Assembly (NCBI GenBank): GCA_003242735.1
Contig: QGVH01000021.1
Coordinates: 1 to 64,000, forward strand
Reading direction: 5' to 3'
DNA from: a bacterium
GTDB taxonomy: Bacteria > Gemmatimonadota > Gemmatimonadetes > Longimicrobiales > RSA9
Length of the DNA stretch: 64,000 nt
Notes under the pieces: model-generated
Database searches by the model: none
Told to the model about the DNA's origin: nothing
Seen by the model: the letters and a program-made list of their open reading frames with translations, nothing else
Program-made: the position numbers and the translations under genes
Shown: positions 26,708 through 35,877 of the stretch, one piece after another
How the letters are laid out: the number at the start of each line of letters is the position of its first letter
Position numbering within the stretch: position 1 is the first letter of the stretch

Positions 26708-27013
26708 GCGCGGCCGGGTCCCGCCGTGGCTTCGCCGGGTCCGGGCTCCGCTGCGCTGGGCTCCGGACGCGCTGCGCGGATCCTGGGCTCTGCTCCCGCT
26801 CCGCGAGAGCTGGGCTCCCCGCCGGGTGCGCCGGTGCTGGAAGTGGTAGCGCCAGCGAGCACGCCTGGAGTAGAACGGGCGGCCCAGCCCTTCCAGCGGC
26901 CGAAGGGCGCGGAATCCGGAGCCGCCGGCTCGGAGCCCAGGCGAGCCGAAGGGCCCGCCGGGGCCCAGGGGCGAAGCCCGGAGCCTTGACCCGGCGCCGG
27001 GCGCCCACGGACC
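26708..27013. repeat. GC-rich gap with opposed GGGCTCC / GGAGCCC repeats
   Basis: A 306-base gap between the MoxR and DUF58 genes, which are otherwise tightly linked in this family. GGGCTC(C) recurs at 26743, 26758, 26785 and 26812. The complementary CGGAGCC recurs near 26917, 26932 and 26979. The two halves could pair into a large imperfect cruciform or mRNA stem. No gene is seen. Confidence 0.55.
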
Positions 27014-27964
27014 ATGAATGAGGAGAGGAGTCTGCATCACCCCATGCCCTCAGCCACCACCGCGAACGCCGCGCCCGGCGCCCGCTTCCTCGACCCCCGG
27101 GTCCTCGCGCGCCTCGACAACCTCGAGCTCGTCGCGCGCACCGTCGTCGAGGGGTTCATCAACGGGCTGCACCGCTCGCCGTACCTCGGGCTCTCGCTGG
27201 ACTTCGCCGAGCACCGGGCTTACATCCCGGGCGACGACATTCGCCGCATCGACTGGAGGCTCTACGCGCGCACCGACCGCTTCTACGTCAAGCAGTTCGA
27301 GGCGGACACCAACGCCAACGTCTCGATCCTGCTGGACGTTTCCCGCTCCATGAGCTACGGCCGGGAGGGCATCCCCAAGCTCGACTACGCCCGCTTCCTC
27401 GCGGCCTGCCTCGCGTACTTCTCGCACAAGCAGCGCGACCGGGTCGGGCTCGCCACGTTCGACCGCGACATCGTCGAGTACGTGCCGCCCGCCGCCGGAC
27501 ACCTCGATCTCGTCCTGCACGCGCTCGACCGCGCCCGCGCCGGCGAGCCGGGCGAGCTCCGCGCTCCACTCGCGAAGCTCGCCGAGAACTACCGCCGCCG
27601 CGGCATCCTCATCCTCGTTTCGGACTTCTACGAGGAGCCGGACGTGGTACGTGGCGCCGTGCGGCGCCTGCGCAACCGCGGGAACGACATCATCGTCTTC
27701 CACGTGCTGGATGAGGCGGAGCTCGAATTCCCGTTCCAGGACGCGGCCAACTTCGAGGACCTCGAGACCGGCGTGCGCATACCGGTGATCCCCGAGTACG
27801 TACGCGCGCGCTACCGCGAGCTGGTCTCGAACCACGTCTCCACGCTCCAGCGCATGCTGGTCGAGGATGGGGTGGACTACACGCTCATGAACACGTCCAC
27901 GCCACTGGACCACGCGCTGTTCACCTACCTCGCCACGCGCGAGCGACTGAACCGGGTACGCTAG
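27014..27964 (+). CDS. DUF58 VWA-like protein, MoxR partner
   Basis: 316 residues. The DUF58 core is plain: GLHRSPYLGLSLDFAEHRAY, GDDIRRIDWRLYARTDRFYV, then the MIDAS-type LLDVSRSMSYG. The C-terminal part is VWA-like (GILILVSDFYEEPD, DIIVFHVLDEAELEF). Two starts are possible. ATG 27014 has no ribosome-binding site; in-frame ATG 27044 has AGGAGAGGAG 13 bases upstream. Conservation begins after both. DUF58 proteins are cytoplasmic adaptors of MoxR ATPases. The stop codon directly abuts the BatA-like start. Confidence 0.93.
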   Translation: MNEERSLHHPMPSATTANAAPGARFLDPRVLARLDNLELVARTVVEGFINGLHRSPYLGLSLDFAEHRAYIPGDDIRRIDWRLYARTDRFYVKQFEADTNANVSILLDVSRSMSYGREGIPKLDYARFLAACLAYFSHKQRDRVGLATFDRDIVEYVPPAAGHLDLVLHALDRARAGEPGELRAPLAKLAENYRRRGILILVSDFYEEPDVVRGAVRRLRNRGNDIIVFHVLDEAELEFPFQDAANFEDLETGVRIPVIPEYVRARYRELVSNHVSTLQRMLVEDGVDYTLMNTSTPLDHALFTYLATRERLNRVR

Positions 27965-30127
27965 ATGTTCGGGCTCTCGTTCCTCGCCCCCGCCTTCCTT
28001 GCCGGGCTCGCGGCGATCGCGATCCCGGTGCTCGTGCATCTGCGGCACCGCGAGCGCAGCGAGGCCGTCGCGTTCCCGTCCCTGATGTTCCTGCAGCGGA
28101 TCCCGTACAAGACGGTCAAGCGCCAGCGCATCCGGCACTGGTCGCTGCTCGCGCTGCGGTGCCTGATCCTCGCGTTGCTCACGGCCGCGTTCGCCCGTCC
28201 GTTCTTCAACCGCGCCGAGGCGGGAGTCGCCCTCGATGGCGCGCGCGACATCGTGATCCTGATCGACCGTTCCTACAGCATGGGCTACGAGGGCCGCTGG
28301 GCCCGGGCGCAGGCTGCGGCCCGGAGCGTCCTCGATGGCATGGGGCGCGACGACCGCGCGGCGCTCGTCTTCTTCGCGACCGGCGCTCAGGCCGCGAGCG
28401 GGTTCACCGGCGATGTCGCCGCGCTGCGCGCCATCGTGGACGCAGCAGAGCCCGGCGCGGGCGCCACGCGCTACGGCCCACCGCTCGAGCTGGCACGGCG
28501 GCTGCTCGAGGCCTCGGACCGTGCACGGCGCGAGGTCGTGTTGATCACCGACTTCCAGCGCGTGGGCTGGGACGGCCAGCAGGACGTCCGGCTGCCGGCC
28601 GGTGTGTCGCTCACCGCGGTGAGCGTCGCGGAAGGCGACGAGCCCGCGAACCTCTCGATCACGGCGGTGAACTTCGATCGCCAGACCGTCGGCGGGCGCG
28701 AGCGTGTGACCACGACCGCCCGACTCGCCTACAAGGGCTCGCGGCCGCTCTCCGGAGTGCCCGTGACCCTCGAGGTGAACGGCATCGAGCTCCAGACCGT
28801 GACGGTGGACATCGCGCCGAACAGCGCACAGACCGTCACGTTCGACCCGTTCACGCTCTCCGCCGGGGAGTCCCGCGGCACGGTGCGGGCCGGAACGGAC
28901 GCGCTGCCGCAGGACAACCTCTTCCACTTCGTTCTCTCGCCCAGCCAGGCGGTGTCCGTGCTCATCATCGATGCCGACGGAGCGTCCGAGCGGCGCAGCT
29001 TCTACCTCCGCCGCGCGCTCGAGATCGGCGACCGGCCGCCGTTCCGCGTGGAGGTGACGCACCTCGGAACGTTGCGGGCGGACACGATCGCGGGTCGCGA
29101 TGTCGTCGTCCTCAACGACGCGCCGTTCCCGTCCGGCGTGGCGGGCCGCGCGCTCATCGAGCACGTCCGGCGAGGCGGCGGGCTCGTGGTCGTCCTGGGT
29201 GAGCGCTCCTCGCCCGCGAGCTGGGAGGGCGATGCCGCGGAGTTGCTGCCGGGCACGTTCGGCGCACCGGTGGACGGCGCCGGCCGCGGCGTGACGCTCG
29301 CGTCACTGGACCGCAACCACCCGATCTTCGAGCTCTTCCGGGCACCGCGCAGCGGCGACTTCACCACGGCACGGGTCTTCCGCTACCGCCCGCTCGAGCT
29401 CGCGGGGACGGATGGCGTGCTCGCGCGCTACGACGACGGCGCGGTCGCGCTCGTGGAGAAGCGGGTCGGCCGGGGACGCGTGCTGGTCTGGACCACGACG
29501 CTGGACAACTTCTGGACCGACGTCGCGCTCCAGCCCGTGTACCTGCCGTTCGTGCACCAGGTCGCCCGCTACGCCGCGGGCTATGCCGAGTCCCGGCCCT
29601 GGTTCACCGCCGGCCAGGTGCTGGACCTCGGCGCCGCGCGCGACAGCATGGCCTTCACGCCCGGCGGCGACGAGGCCGGCGCGACGAGCGCCCCGGCCGC
29701 CGAGAAGGCGGCCGGGGCCGAGAGCGTGGCCAGGTTCCCTGGTCTCGCGGGCGGCGAACTGGTCGTCCTCACGCCGGGTGGCACCCGCACGACGATCGGC
29801 GGCGACCATCCGCGCGTGCTCGAGCTCACGGAGCAAGGCTTCTACGAGCTCCGGCCCGCGGGCCAGGCCAACGCGGCGCCCTACACGGTCGCCGTGAACC
29901 TGGATCTGGCGGAGTCCGACCTCACGCCGATCGACCCGCAGGAGGTGGTCGCCACGGTGACGGCGACCGACCCCGGCACGGCGCCGGCCGCAACGGCCGC
30001 GACGGCTGGGAGCATCGAAGAGCACGAGCGGCGGCAGGCGGTCTGGCGTTATCTTCTGATCGCGGCGCTGCTCGCGCTGGCCGCGGAAACCGCCCTCGCG
30101 GGCCGCCTCTCCCGCGCGGCGAGCTGA
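27965..30127 (+). CDS. BatA-type membrane protein with VWA and amidotransferase-like domains
   Basis: 720 residues. It begins with the BatA aerotolerance N-terminal hairpin: helix 1 (FLAGLAAIAIPVLVHLRHR), the signature EAVAFPSLMFLQRIPY, and helix 2 (LLALRCLILALLTAAFARPF). A VWA domain follows with DRSYSMGYEG (MIDAS DxSxS). An immunoglobulin-like region and a class I amidotransferase-like domain (SVLIIDADGASERRSFYLRR, VVVLNDAPFPSG, GGGLVVVLGER, LVWTTTLDNFW) come next, and a final membrane helix near 695-712. It starts on the base after the DUF58 stop, so the two are translationally coupled. It probably links the cytoplasmic MoxR/DUF58 pair to periplasmic partners. Confidence 0.92.
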   Translation: MFGLSFLAPAFLAGLAAIAIPVLVHLRHRERSEAVAFPSLMFLQRIPYKTVKRQRIRHWSLLALRCLILALLTAAFARPFFNRAEAGVALDGARDIVILIDRSYSMGYEGRWARAQAAARSVLDGMGRDDRAALVFFATGAQAASGFTGDVAALRAIVDAAEPGAGATRYGPPLELARRLLEASDRARREVVLITDFQRVGWDGQQDVRLPAGVSLTAVSVAEGDEPANLSITAVNFDRQTVGGRERVTTTARLAYKGSRPLSGVPVTLEVNGIELQTVTVDIAPNSAQTVTFDPFTLSAGESRGTVRAGTDALPQDNLFHFVLSPSQAVSVLIIDADGASERRSFYLRRALEIGDRPPFRVEVTHLGTLRADTIAGRDVVVLNDAPFPSGVAGRALIEHVRRGGGLVVVLGERSSPASWEGDAAELLPGTFGAPVDGAGRGVTLASLDRNHPIFELFRAPRSGDFTTARVFRYRPLELAGTDGVLARYDDGAVALVEKRVGRGRVLVWTTTLDNFWTDVALQPVYLPFVHQVARYAAGYAESRPWFTAGQVLDLGAARDSMAFTPGGDEAGATSAPAAEKAAGAESVARFPGLAGGELVVLTPGGTRTTIGGDHPRVLELTEQGFYELRPAGQANAAPYTVAVNLDLAESDLTPIDPQEVVATVTATDPGTAPAATAATAGSIEEHERRQAVWRYLLIAALLALAAETALAGRLSRAAS

Positions 30128-30215
30128 TCGCCGGCGGGGGGGAACGGTCAGGGTACGAGAAGCGGCCACGGCGGGGCTCAGCAGCGTGGCAGCACGCGGA
30201 AACCGGAGGCGCACG

Positions 30216-33200
30216 ATGTCCAGTGGAGTGCATCCGACGGCGGCACGTGACGAGCTGATCCGCATCATCCGCCAGGTTCGGCGGCGGTGGCGGCTCAAGA
30301 ACGCCTTGCGTGGCGCTGCGATCACGCTGGCCGCCGGCGCCGCGGTGCTCCTCGCGTCCGCGTGGGGGATCGAGCGCCTCGGCTTCAGCCCCGGCGCGAT
30401 CGTCGCACTCCGCGTGATGCTGCTCGTCGCCGTCGTCGCCCTCCTCATCCGCTTCGTCCTCGTCCCGCTGTTCCGTCGCGTGTCGGACGAGCGCGTCGCT
30501 CTCTACATCGAGGAGCACGAGCCGTCGCTCCAGGCGATGGTCGTCAGCGCGCTCGAGGCGGGGGCCGCGAAGGACGGACACGGCGCCGAAGTCTCACCCG
30601 CGTTCGTCGCGAGACTCGTCGAGTCCGCGATCCAGCGCTGCCGCGAGGCGGACGCCGGCCGCGCCGTCGAGCACCGCGGCCTGCTCGGCTCCACCGGCGC
30701 GCTCGCCGCTGCCGCGGCCGTGACGCTCGCCGCGCTGCTGTTCAGCCCCGCCGTCGTTCGGCATGGCGCCTCCGTGCTCCTCTTCCCGTGGAAGCGCGCC
30801 GAGGCCGCGAGCCCCTACCGCATCGACGTGCAGCCCGGCCACACGACCGTGGCGCGCGGCGCCGACCAGCGCATCGACGCGCGGCTCCACGGCTTCACGG
30901 CCACGCAGGTCGAAGTCGCGACGCGGACCGGCCCGAACGGCGAATGGCAGCGCTGGCCCATGACCACGGTCGAGGGCGACAGCACCGCGTTCTCGTTCCT
31001 GCTCTTCGACATCGACGTCGCGACCGACTACTACGTCGAGGCCGAAGGTGTGCGCTCCGCTGTCTACCGTATCGAGGTCGCCGACCTGCCCTACGTCCAG
31101 CGGCTCGACCTCGAGTACCGCTTCCCCGCGTACACGGGGCTCAGCCCGCAGGTGGTCGAGGACGGCGGAGACATCGCGGTGCTGGGCGGCACCGAAGTGC
31201 TCGTCCGCGCGCTGCCCACCGTGCCCGTAGAGGCCGGACGCATCATCCTCGACCACGGCGACACCGTCGCGCTCGCGGCCGCGCCGGACGGCCGCCTCGA
31301 GGGCGCGTTCACCGTCACGGCGCCCGGCTTCTACCGCATCGAGCTCCAGTCCCCAGACGGCACAATGCGTCCCGCCTCGCCCGAGTACACGATCGATGTC
31401 CTGGAGGACCAGCCGCCCATCGTCGTGCTGCGCAAGCCCGGCCGCGACACGCGCGCCAGCGCCGTGGACGAGGTGTTCGTCGAGGTCAGCGCCGAGGACG
31501 ACTACGGGATCGGCACCCTCGAGCTGGTCTTCAGCGTGAACGGCGGCGACGAGCAGGCCGTCCAGTTGTTCCGAGCGGGTGAACGCAGGCCGAGCGTCTC
31601 CGCCGGCCACACGTTCTACCTCGAGGAGCTGGACGTACAGCCCGGCGACCTCATCGCGTACTACGCGCGTGTCCGGGACAACGCGCGGCCCCGGCCGCAG
31701 GACGCGACCAGCGACATCTACTTCATCGAGATCCGCCCGTTCGGCCGCGACTACCGACAAGCCGAGCAGATGGGCGCTCCCGGCCGCGGCGGCGACATGG
31801 TCCAGCCCGGCGCGCTGGTGCAAAGGCAGCGCGAGATCGTGGCCGGCACGTTCAACGTCCAGCGTGACCGCGCGAAGTACACGGACAAGGAGTTCCGCGA
31901 GAACCTGGTCACGCTCGCGCTGGCGCAGGGCAAGCTGCGCGAGCAGGTCGAGACGCTGGTGAGCCGCATGACGGCCCGGGGCGTCATCGGGTCGGACACC
32001 TTGATGCAGGCCATCGCGAAGGCGCTGCCGCAGGCCGCGGAGGAGATGAAGGTCGCCGAGGAGAAGCTCGGCGCCGGCAGGCCCGACCAGGCGCTGCCCG
32101 CCGAACAGCGCGCGCTCCAGCACCTCCAGCGCGCGGAGGCCGCGTTCCGTGAGGTGCAGGTCGCCATGGGCCAGCCGGGCGGTGCCGGCGCGGCCCCCAA
32201 CGCCGATGACCTCGCCGACCTGTTCGAGCTCGAGCTGGACCGCATGCGGAACCAGTACGAGACCGTGCAGCGCAGCGAGGCCGAGCGGCAGAGCCAGCAG
32301 CTCGATGAGGTCGCCGAGCGCCTGCGCGAGCTCGCACGCCGGCAGCAGCAGGAGATCGAGCGGCAGCGCCGTCTCCAGCAGAACATGCAGGGCGGCCAGG
32401 GCGGCAGCGCCAACCAGCGCGAGCTCGCAGAGCAGGCCGACTCCGTCGCTCGTCAGCTCGAGCGTCTCGCCCGCGAGCAGCGCTCGCCCGAGCTGATGCA
32501 GAGCGCCCGCCGCCTGCGCGAGGCCGTGGAGCAGATGCGGCGTTCCGCCGCCAGCAACAACCCCGGCGCCGGCCAGGCCGCCCTCGACCGGCTGGAGGAG
32601 GCGCGCCGGCTGCTGGAGCAGGGTCGCCAGGCCGGCATCGAGCGGCAGGTCCAGGACGCACTGGCCGAGGCCGAGCGCCTGCGCGATCAGCAGGAGCGCA
32701 TCGCGGGCGACGTCGCACGGCTCGACCCGGCCGACCGCCGCAGTGAACAGGTGCGGCGGCTCCAGGAGCGCAAGGAAGCGCTCGCCGCCGCCGTCGCCGA
32801 CCTCGAGCGCCGGCTCGACCGCCTCGCCGCTGCCTCCCGCGCCGAGCAGAAGGAAGCGGCCCGCAACCTCCAGGAGGCCGCCAACGCAATCCGCGACACC
32901 AAGCTCGTGGACAAGATCCTCTGGTCCCGCGGCGTCGTTCAGGAGCGGCCCGGCGAGTACGCGCGGATGCTGGAGGAACAGATCGGCGCGGACATCGACA
33001 GGGTCAGGGAGAACATCGCGAAGGCGGCCGCGTCGGTCGGCCGGTCGACCGAGGACCGGCTCGCCCAGGCGCTCGACCGCACGCGCGAGCTGGTCAGCGG
33101 GCTCGAGTCGTTCGACGACCGGCTGCGCGAGCGCGCGCGGCAGCGTGCCGAGGCGCGGCGGCGCGAGGGCGAACGCCGAGGGCTGGACGAGGGTCGGCAG

Positions 33201-33725
33201 AGCGAGCAGCAGGGCCAGGCCGGCGGTGACCAGCGAGGCGAGGATCGCCAGGGCGAGCAGCAGAGAGAGGGCCAGCAGGGCGGACAGGCGGCCCCACAGT
33301 CCGGCGCGGCGGGCGGCCCCACGCAGCCCGGCGCCCGGGAGCCCGGCGGCTACGGCGGCCCGATCCGTCTCGGTGAGGACGACATCCGCCAGTTCCGCCG
33401 CGAGCTCCAGGAGCGGCAGGCCGAAGCCGAGCAGATCCGGCGCACCCTCCAGCAGGAGGGCATCGACGTCGCGCCGCTCGACGAGACCATCCGCCGGCTG
33501 CGCGAGCTGCACCGCGCCAACCTCGAGGACCTCGCCGCCGTCGAGCGCCTGCAGGCCCAGATCGTGGCGGGGCTCAAGGAGTTCGAATACGCGCTGCGGC
33601 GCCAGATCCAGGGCGACGAGCGGGAGCGGCTGTTCCTGTCCGGCTCTGACGATGTGCCGGCAGAGTACCGAAAGCTGGTGGAGGAGTACTACCGGGCGTT
33701 GTCGGGGGGACGGCGCTCGCCGTGA
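30216..33725 (+). CDS. DUF4175 giant membrane-anchored coiled-coil protein
   Basis: 1169 residues from ATG 30216 with GGAGG 6 bases upstream. Three N-terminal membrane helices (about 30-50, 55-80, 150-172) match DUF4175. Periplasmic beta-sandwich repeats follow (200-520, for example LDLEYRFPAYTGLSPQVV and VFVEVSAEDDYGIGTLELVF). From about 540 to the end it is a long Gln/Glu/Arg/Ala coiled coil (RQQQEIERQRRLQQN, RRLLEQGRQAGIERQVQDAL), interrupted by a Gly/Gln-rich low-complexity stretch near 985-1045. DUF4175 proteins usually close MoxR-DUF58-BatA operons; their function is unknown, and a scaffold or mechanical linker spanning the periplasm is plausible. Confidence 0.9.
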   Translation: MSSGVHPTAARDELIRIIRQVRRRWRLKNALRGAAITLAAGAAVLLASAWGIERLGFSPGAIVALRVMLLVAVVALLIRFVLVPLFRRVSDERVALYIEEHEPSLQAMVVSALEAGAAKDGHGAEVSPAFVARLVESAIQRCREADAGRAVEHRGLLGSTGALAAAAAVTLAALLFSPAVVRHGASVLLFPWKRAEAASPYRIDVQPGHTTVARGADQRIDARLHGFTATQVEVATRTGPNGEWQRWPMTTVEGDSTAFSFLLFDIDVATDYYVEAEGVRSAVYRIEVADLPYVQRLDLEYRFPAYTGLSPQVVEDGGDIAVLGGTEVLVRALPTVPVEAGRIILDHGDTVALAAAPDGRLEGAFTVTAPGFYRIELQSPDGTMRPASPEYTIDVLEDQPPIVVLRKPGRDTRASAVDEVFVEVSAEDDYGIGTLELVFSVNGGDEQAVQLFRAGERRPSVSAGHTFYLEELDVQPGDLIAYYARVRDNARPRPQDATSDIYFIEIRPFGRDYRQAEQMGAPGRGGDMVQPGALVQRQREIVAGTFNVQRDRAKYTDKEFRENLVTLALAQGKLREQVETLVSRMTARGVIGSDTLMQAIAKALPQAAEEMKVAEEKLGAGRPDQALPAEQRALQHLQRAEAAFREVQVAMGQPGGAGAAPNADDLADLFELELDRMRNQYETVQRSEAERQSQQLDEVAERLRELARRQQQEIERQRRLQQNMQGGQGGSANQRELAEQADSVARQLERLAREQRSPELMQSARRLREAVEQMRRSAASNNPGAGQAALDRLEEARRLLEQGRQAGIERQVQDALAEAERLRDQQERIAGDVARLDPADRRSEQVRRLQERKEALAAAVADLERRLDRLAAASRAEQKEAARNLQEAANAIRDTKLVDKILWSRGVVQERPGEYARMLEEQIGADIDRVRENIAKAAASVGRSTEDRLAQALDRTRELVSGLESFDDRLRERARQRAEARRREGERRGLDEGRQSEQQGQAGGDQRGEDRQGEQQREGQQGGQAAPQSGAAGGPTQPGAREPGGYGGPIRLGEDDIRQFRRELQERQAEAEQIRRTLQQEGIDVAPLDETIRRLRELHRANLEDLAAVERLQAQIVAGLKEFEYALRRQIQGDERERLFLSGSDDVPAEYRKLVEEYYRALSGGRRSP

Positions 33726-33919
33726 ACGGGCTGCGGTGGCCCCGTTCATTACCGCGGCGTTGCCGTGCATCGGGCTCGCCGAGGACCTCGACCGGGGCGG
33801 TCCTCGCCCAACGACCCTGGCGCACGCTCCTGCGGGTGGCGTGCTCGAGGGCCGGCGTGCGTCGCGCGCCCGAAACTCGATATCCTGAGCGTCCGTACCG
33901 GCTGACGGGAAGCGGTCTC

Positions 33920-34762
33920 ATGGACCGGGGATCGTATTTTCGGAAGCCGACCATGCAGCCGACTCACCCCTTCGGCCATGCGCGCCGCCTGCCCGGTACG
34001 GTGCTCTCCGGCGCTACTGCAGGCTGCGCCACTCTTGCACTCCTCGCCACCGTGATGACATCGCCGCTTTCCGGTCAGGCCCCCGAGACGGAGCGCTACC
34101 GGCTGCCGCCGGTGGTCGATTGGGAGAAGTTCGGGACCAGCAGTTTCCCGGAAGTCATCAAGGGGCTGCCACTCTCGCTCGACGCGGTGAGCGTTGCACC
34201 CGTAGGCGACCGGAAAGTCCTTTGGATCCCGGTGCTGATGAACGAGCCGAAGCCGCCGGTCGAGATCGAGTCCGTGCTCCTCGATCCCATAGACTGGCGA
34301 GAACGACGCGTGTCCTCCCGGGAGATCGGCCGTCGTTCCCTGCACTTCCTGGAACCGGGCACGACGATGCTCTACGGGGTGCTCATCGACCCCGATCCAC
34401 TCGATCCGCAACGGATCGGTGTCGGGCTCGTCGTGGTCACGAGGCTCGACCAGCAACGCTACGACGTGATCATCGAGAGCAACTCGGGCGAGGGCCTCGC
34501 GGCTGCCCGGGGACGCCTCCAGGTGATCGATCCGTCGGTCGGCATGGGGGCGCTGGTTCGCGACGAGGATGGATCGGAGGTCCGGCGGAAGTATTCGCCG
34601 CGGTGGGACCTCGACCCGCGCGACTCCGGATTCCCTCTCTTCTCGCAGGGTCGGAGTCGAGTCACGGGAGCACGAATCGCTCGCCGCCGCACGACTCGAC
34701 GGGTGAGGGGGTTCACGGAGGTCCCAACGGGTCGATCCGCCGCACAGTCGTGTCGCCCCTGA
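33920..34762 (+). CDS. secreted hypothetical protein
   Basis: 280 residues from ATG 33920, preceded by GGGAAG; a later in-frame ATG at 33953 starts nearer the hydrophobic segment. The export signal is LPGTVLSGATAGCATLALLA with cleavage near SGQAPE. The mature beta-rich part (WEKFGTSSFPEVIKGLPLSL, KVLWIPVLMNEPKPPVEIES, DWRERRVSSREIGRR) matches nothing I recognise. The last 40 residues are Arg/Thr-rich and look unlike the rest, so the C-terminus may be frameshifted or extended into a shadow frame. It lies about 195 bases after the DUF4175 gene and overlaps the next gene by 13 bases. Confidence 0.5.
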   Translation: MDRGSYFRKPTMQPTHPFGHARRLPGTVLSGATAGCATLALLATVMTSPLSGQAPETERYRLPPVVDWEKFGTSSFPEVIKGLPLSLDAVSVAPVGDRKVLWIPVLMNEPKPPVEIESVLLDPIDWRERRVSSREIGRRSLHFLEPGTTMLYGVLIDPDPLDPQRIGVGLVVVTRLDQQRYDVIIESNSGEGLAAARGRLQVIDPSVGMGALVRDEDGSEVRRKYSPRWDLDPRDSGFPLFSQGRSRVTGARIARRRTTRRVRGFTEVPTGRSAAQSCRP

Positions 34763-35853
34763 CTCGGCCCAGACCTCGGAGGCCCGCCATTCGACGCTCG
34801 ATCCTGATTCCGGCCATGCTGCTCGGCCTGCTGCTCCCGGCCACAGCAGCGGCGCAGGACGTACCGCGGTTGCTGAGGGCGTACGGGGACGTAGACTCGG
34901 AGGTCCTGGTCGGTGTGAAGGCGGCTGCACCGGGGAGCGACGCGCTCGCCGTCCTGACCGATCCGACGCCCGCGGTGCACGTCTTCAGCGCGGCGGGATA
35001 CCGGAGCTGGGGCCGCGAAGGCGGCGGGCCGGCCGAGCTGGCGTCGCCCGTGGACCTGGCGTGGTCGGATCGCGCTGTCGTCGTGCTCGACCTCGGTCAT
35101 CGCAAGCTCGTCAGCTACGGCGACGACGGCCGGTTCATCGAGATGAGGAGCGTGGGGGACTGGGCGAATCGACTCTTCCTCGTCGGCGGTGACACGATCC
35201 TCGGGACGTTCCGGCCGCTGGACCGTGCCCGGGCGATCGTGCGCGTGGCGGGCGCGACGCGAGACACCATCCTCGCTTACTCGACCTCTCCCAACGAGAT
35301 CCGTCTGGAAGCGCCCGGTGCGCCGTCCTTGACGGTCAGCGAACCCTTCACACCACAGCCCAGCTGGACCGTCCTCCCTGACGGTCTGATCGCCATCTGG
35401 TACCCCGGGCAGACGCACATCCAGCTCCTCGATCTGCACGGACGGGAGCGAAGAAGGGTGCCCGTCGTGGGTCCATCTCTGCCGGTCCGCGCGGAGGACC
35501 GCGAGACCTGGTTCGCGGCGGCGATCCCCGAGGAATTCATGGGTCAGCGCGTGTTCGAGCCGATCCGGCGGCGCGCGTGGGAGGTGGTGCCATTCCCCGC
35601 CGTGTTCCCGCCGGTGCTGGAACTGGAGGGCGATCCATCCGGCGTCCTCTGGATCCGCAAGAACACCGCGGGTTCCGGTCAGGTATGGTATGCAGTCACG
35701 CGTGACGGCGAGGAGCTGGGAAGCCTGCGCCTCCCGCCAGGGCGCCGTCTCCTGCGCGTCGGAGCGTCGGAGCTGATCGTATGGAGCGAGGACGATCTCG
35801 GCGTCGAGCGCATCGAGGTCTACGAGCGCCCGGCGTGGGCGCGAGGTGTATGA
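34750..35853 (+). CDS. secreted beta-propeller-like protein
   Basis: 367 residues from a GTG at 34750; no good ribosome-binding site is visible, so the start is uncertain, but the signal peptide (SILIPAMLLGLLLPATAAAQ) fixes the region. The mature protein shows repeated four-strand blades typical of six-bladed propellers (DALAVLTDPTPAVHVFSAAG, DLAWSDRAVVVLDLGHRKLV, SWTVLPDGLIAIWYPGQTHI, GVLWIRKNTAGSGQVWYAVT). The EGGGPAELASPVDLAW segment is the characteristic GxGPGEL..P turn of NHL-like secreted propellers abundant in Gemmatimonadota. Ligand unknown. Confidence 0.7.
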   Translation: MSPLTRPRPRRPAIRRSILIPAMLLGLLLPATAAAQDVPRLLRAYGDVDSEVLVGVKAAAPGSDALAVLTDPTPAVHVFSAAGYRSWGREGGGPAELASPVDLAWSDRAVVVLDLGHRKLVSYGDDGRFIEMRSVGDWANRLFLVGGDTILGTFRPLDRARAIVRVAGATRDTILAYSTSPNEIRLEAPGAPSLTVSEPFTPQPSWTVLPDGLIAIWYPGQTHIQLLDLHGRERRRVPVVGPSLPVRAEDRETWFAAAIPEEFMGQRVFEPIRRRAWEVVPFPAVFPPVLELEGDPSGVLWIRKNTAGSGQVWYAVTRDGEELGSLRLPPGRRLLRVGASELIVWSEDDLGVERIEVYERPAWARGV

Positions 35854-35877
35854 TCACCGCTGTCAGGAGAGTCGGTC

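Noticed and set aside
30594..33770. 1058-codon open frame on the minus strand opposite DUF4175
   Set aside because: Leu/Ala-rich shadow of the Gln/Glu coiled-coil codons; no start site or family similarity.
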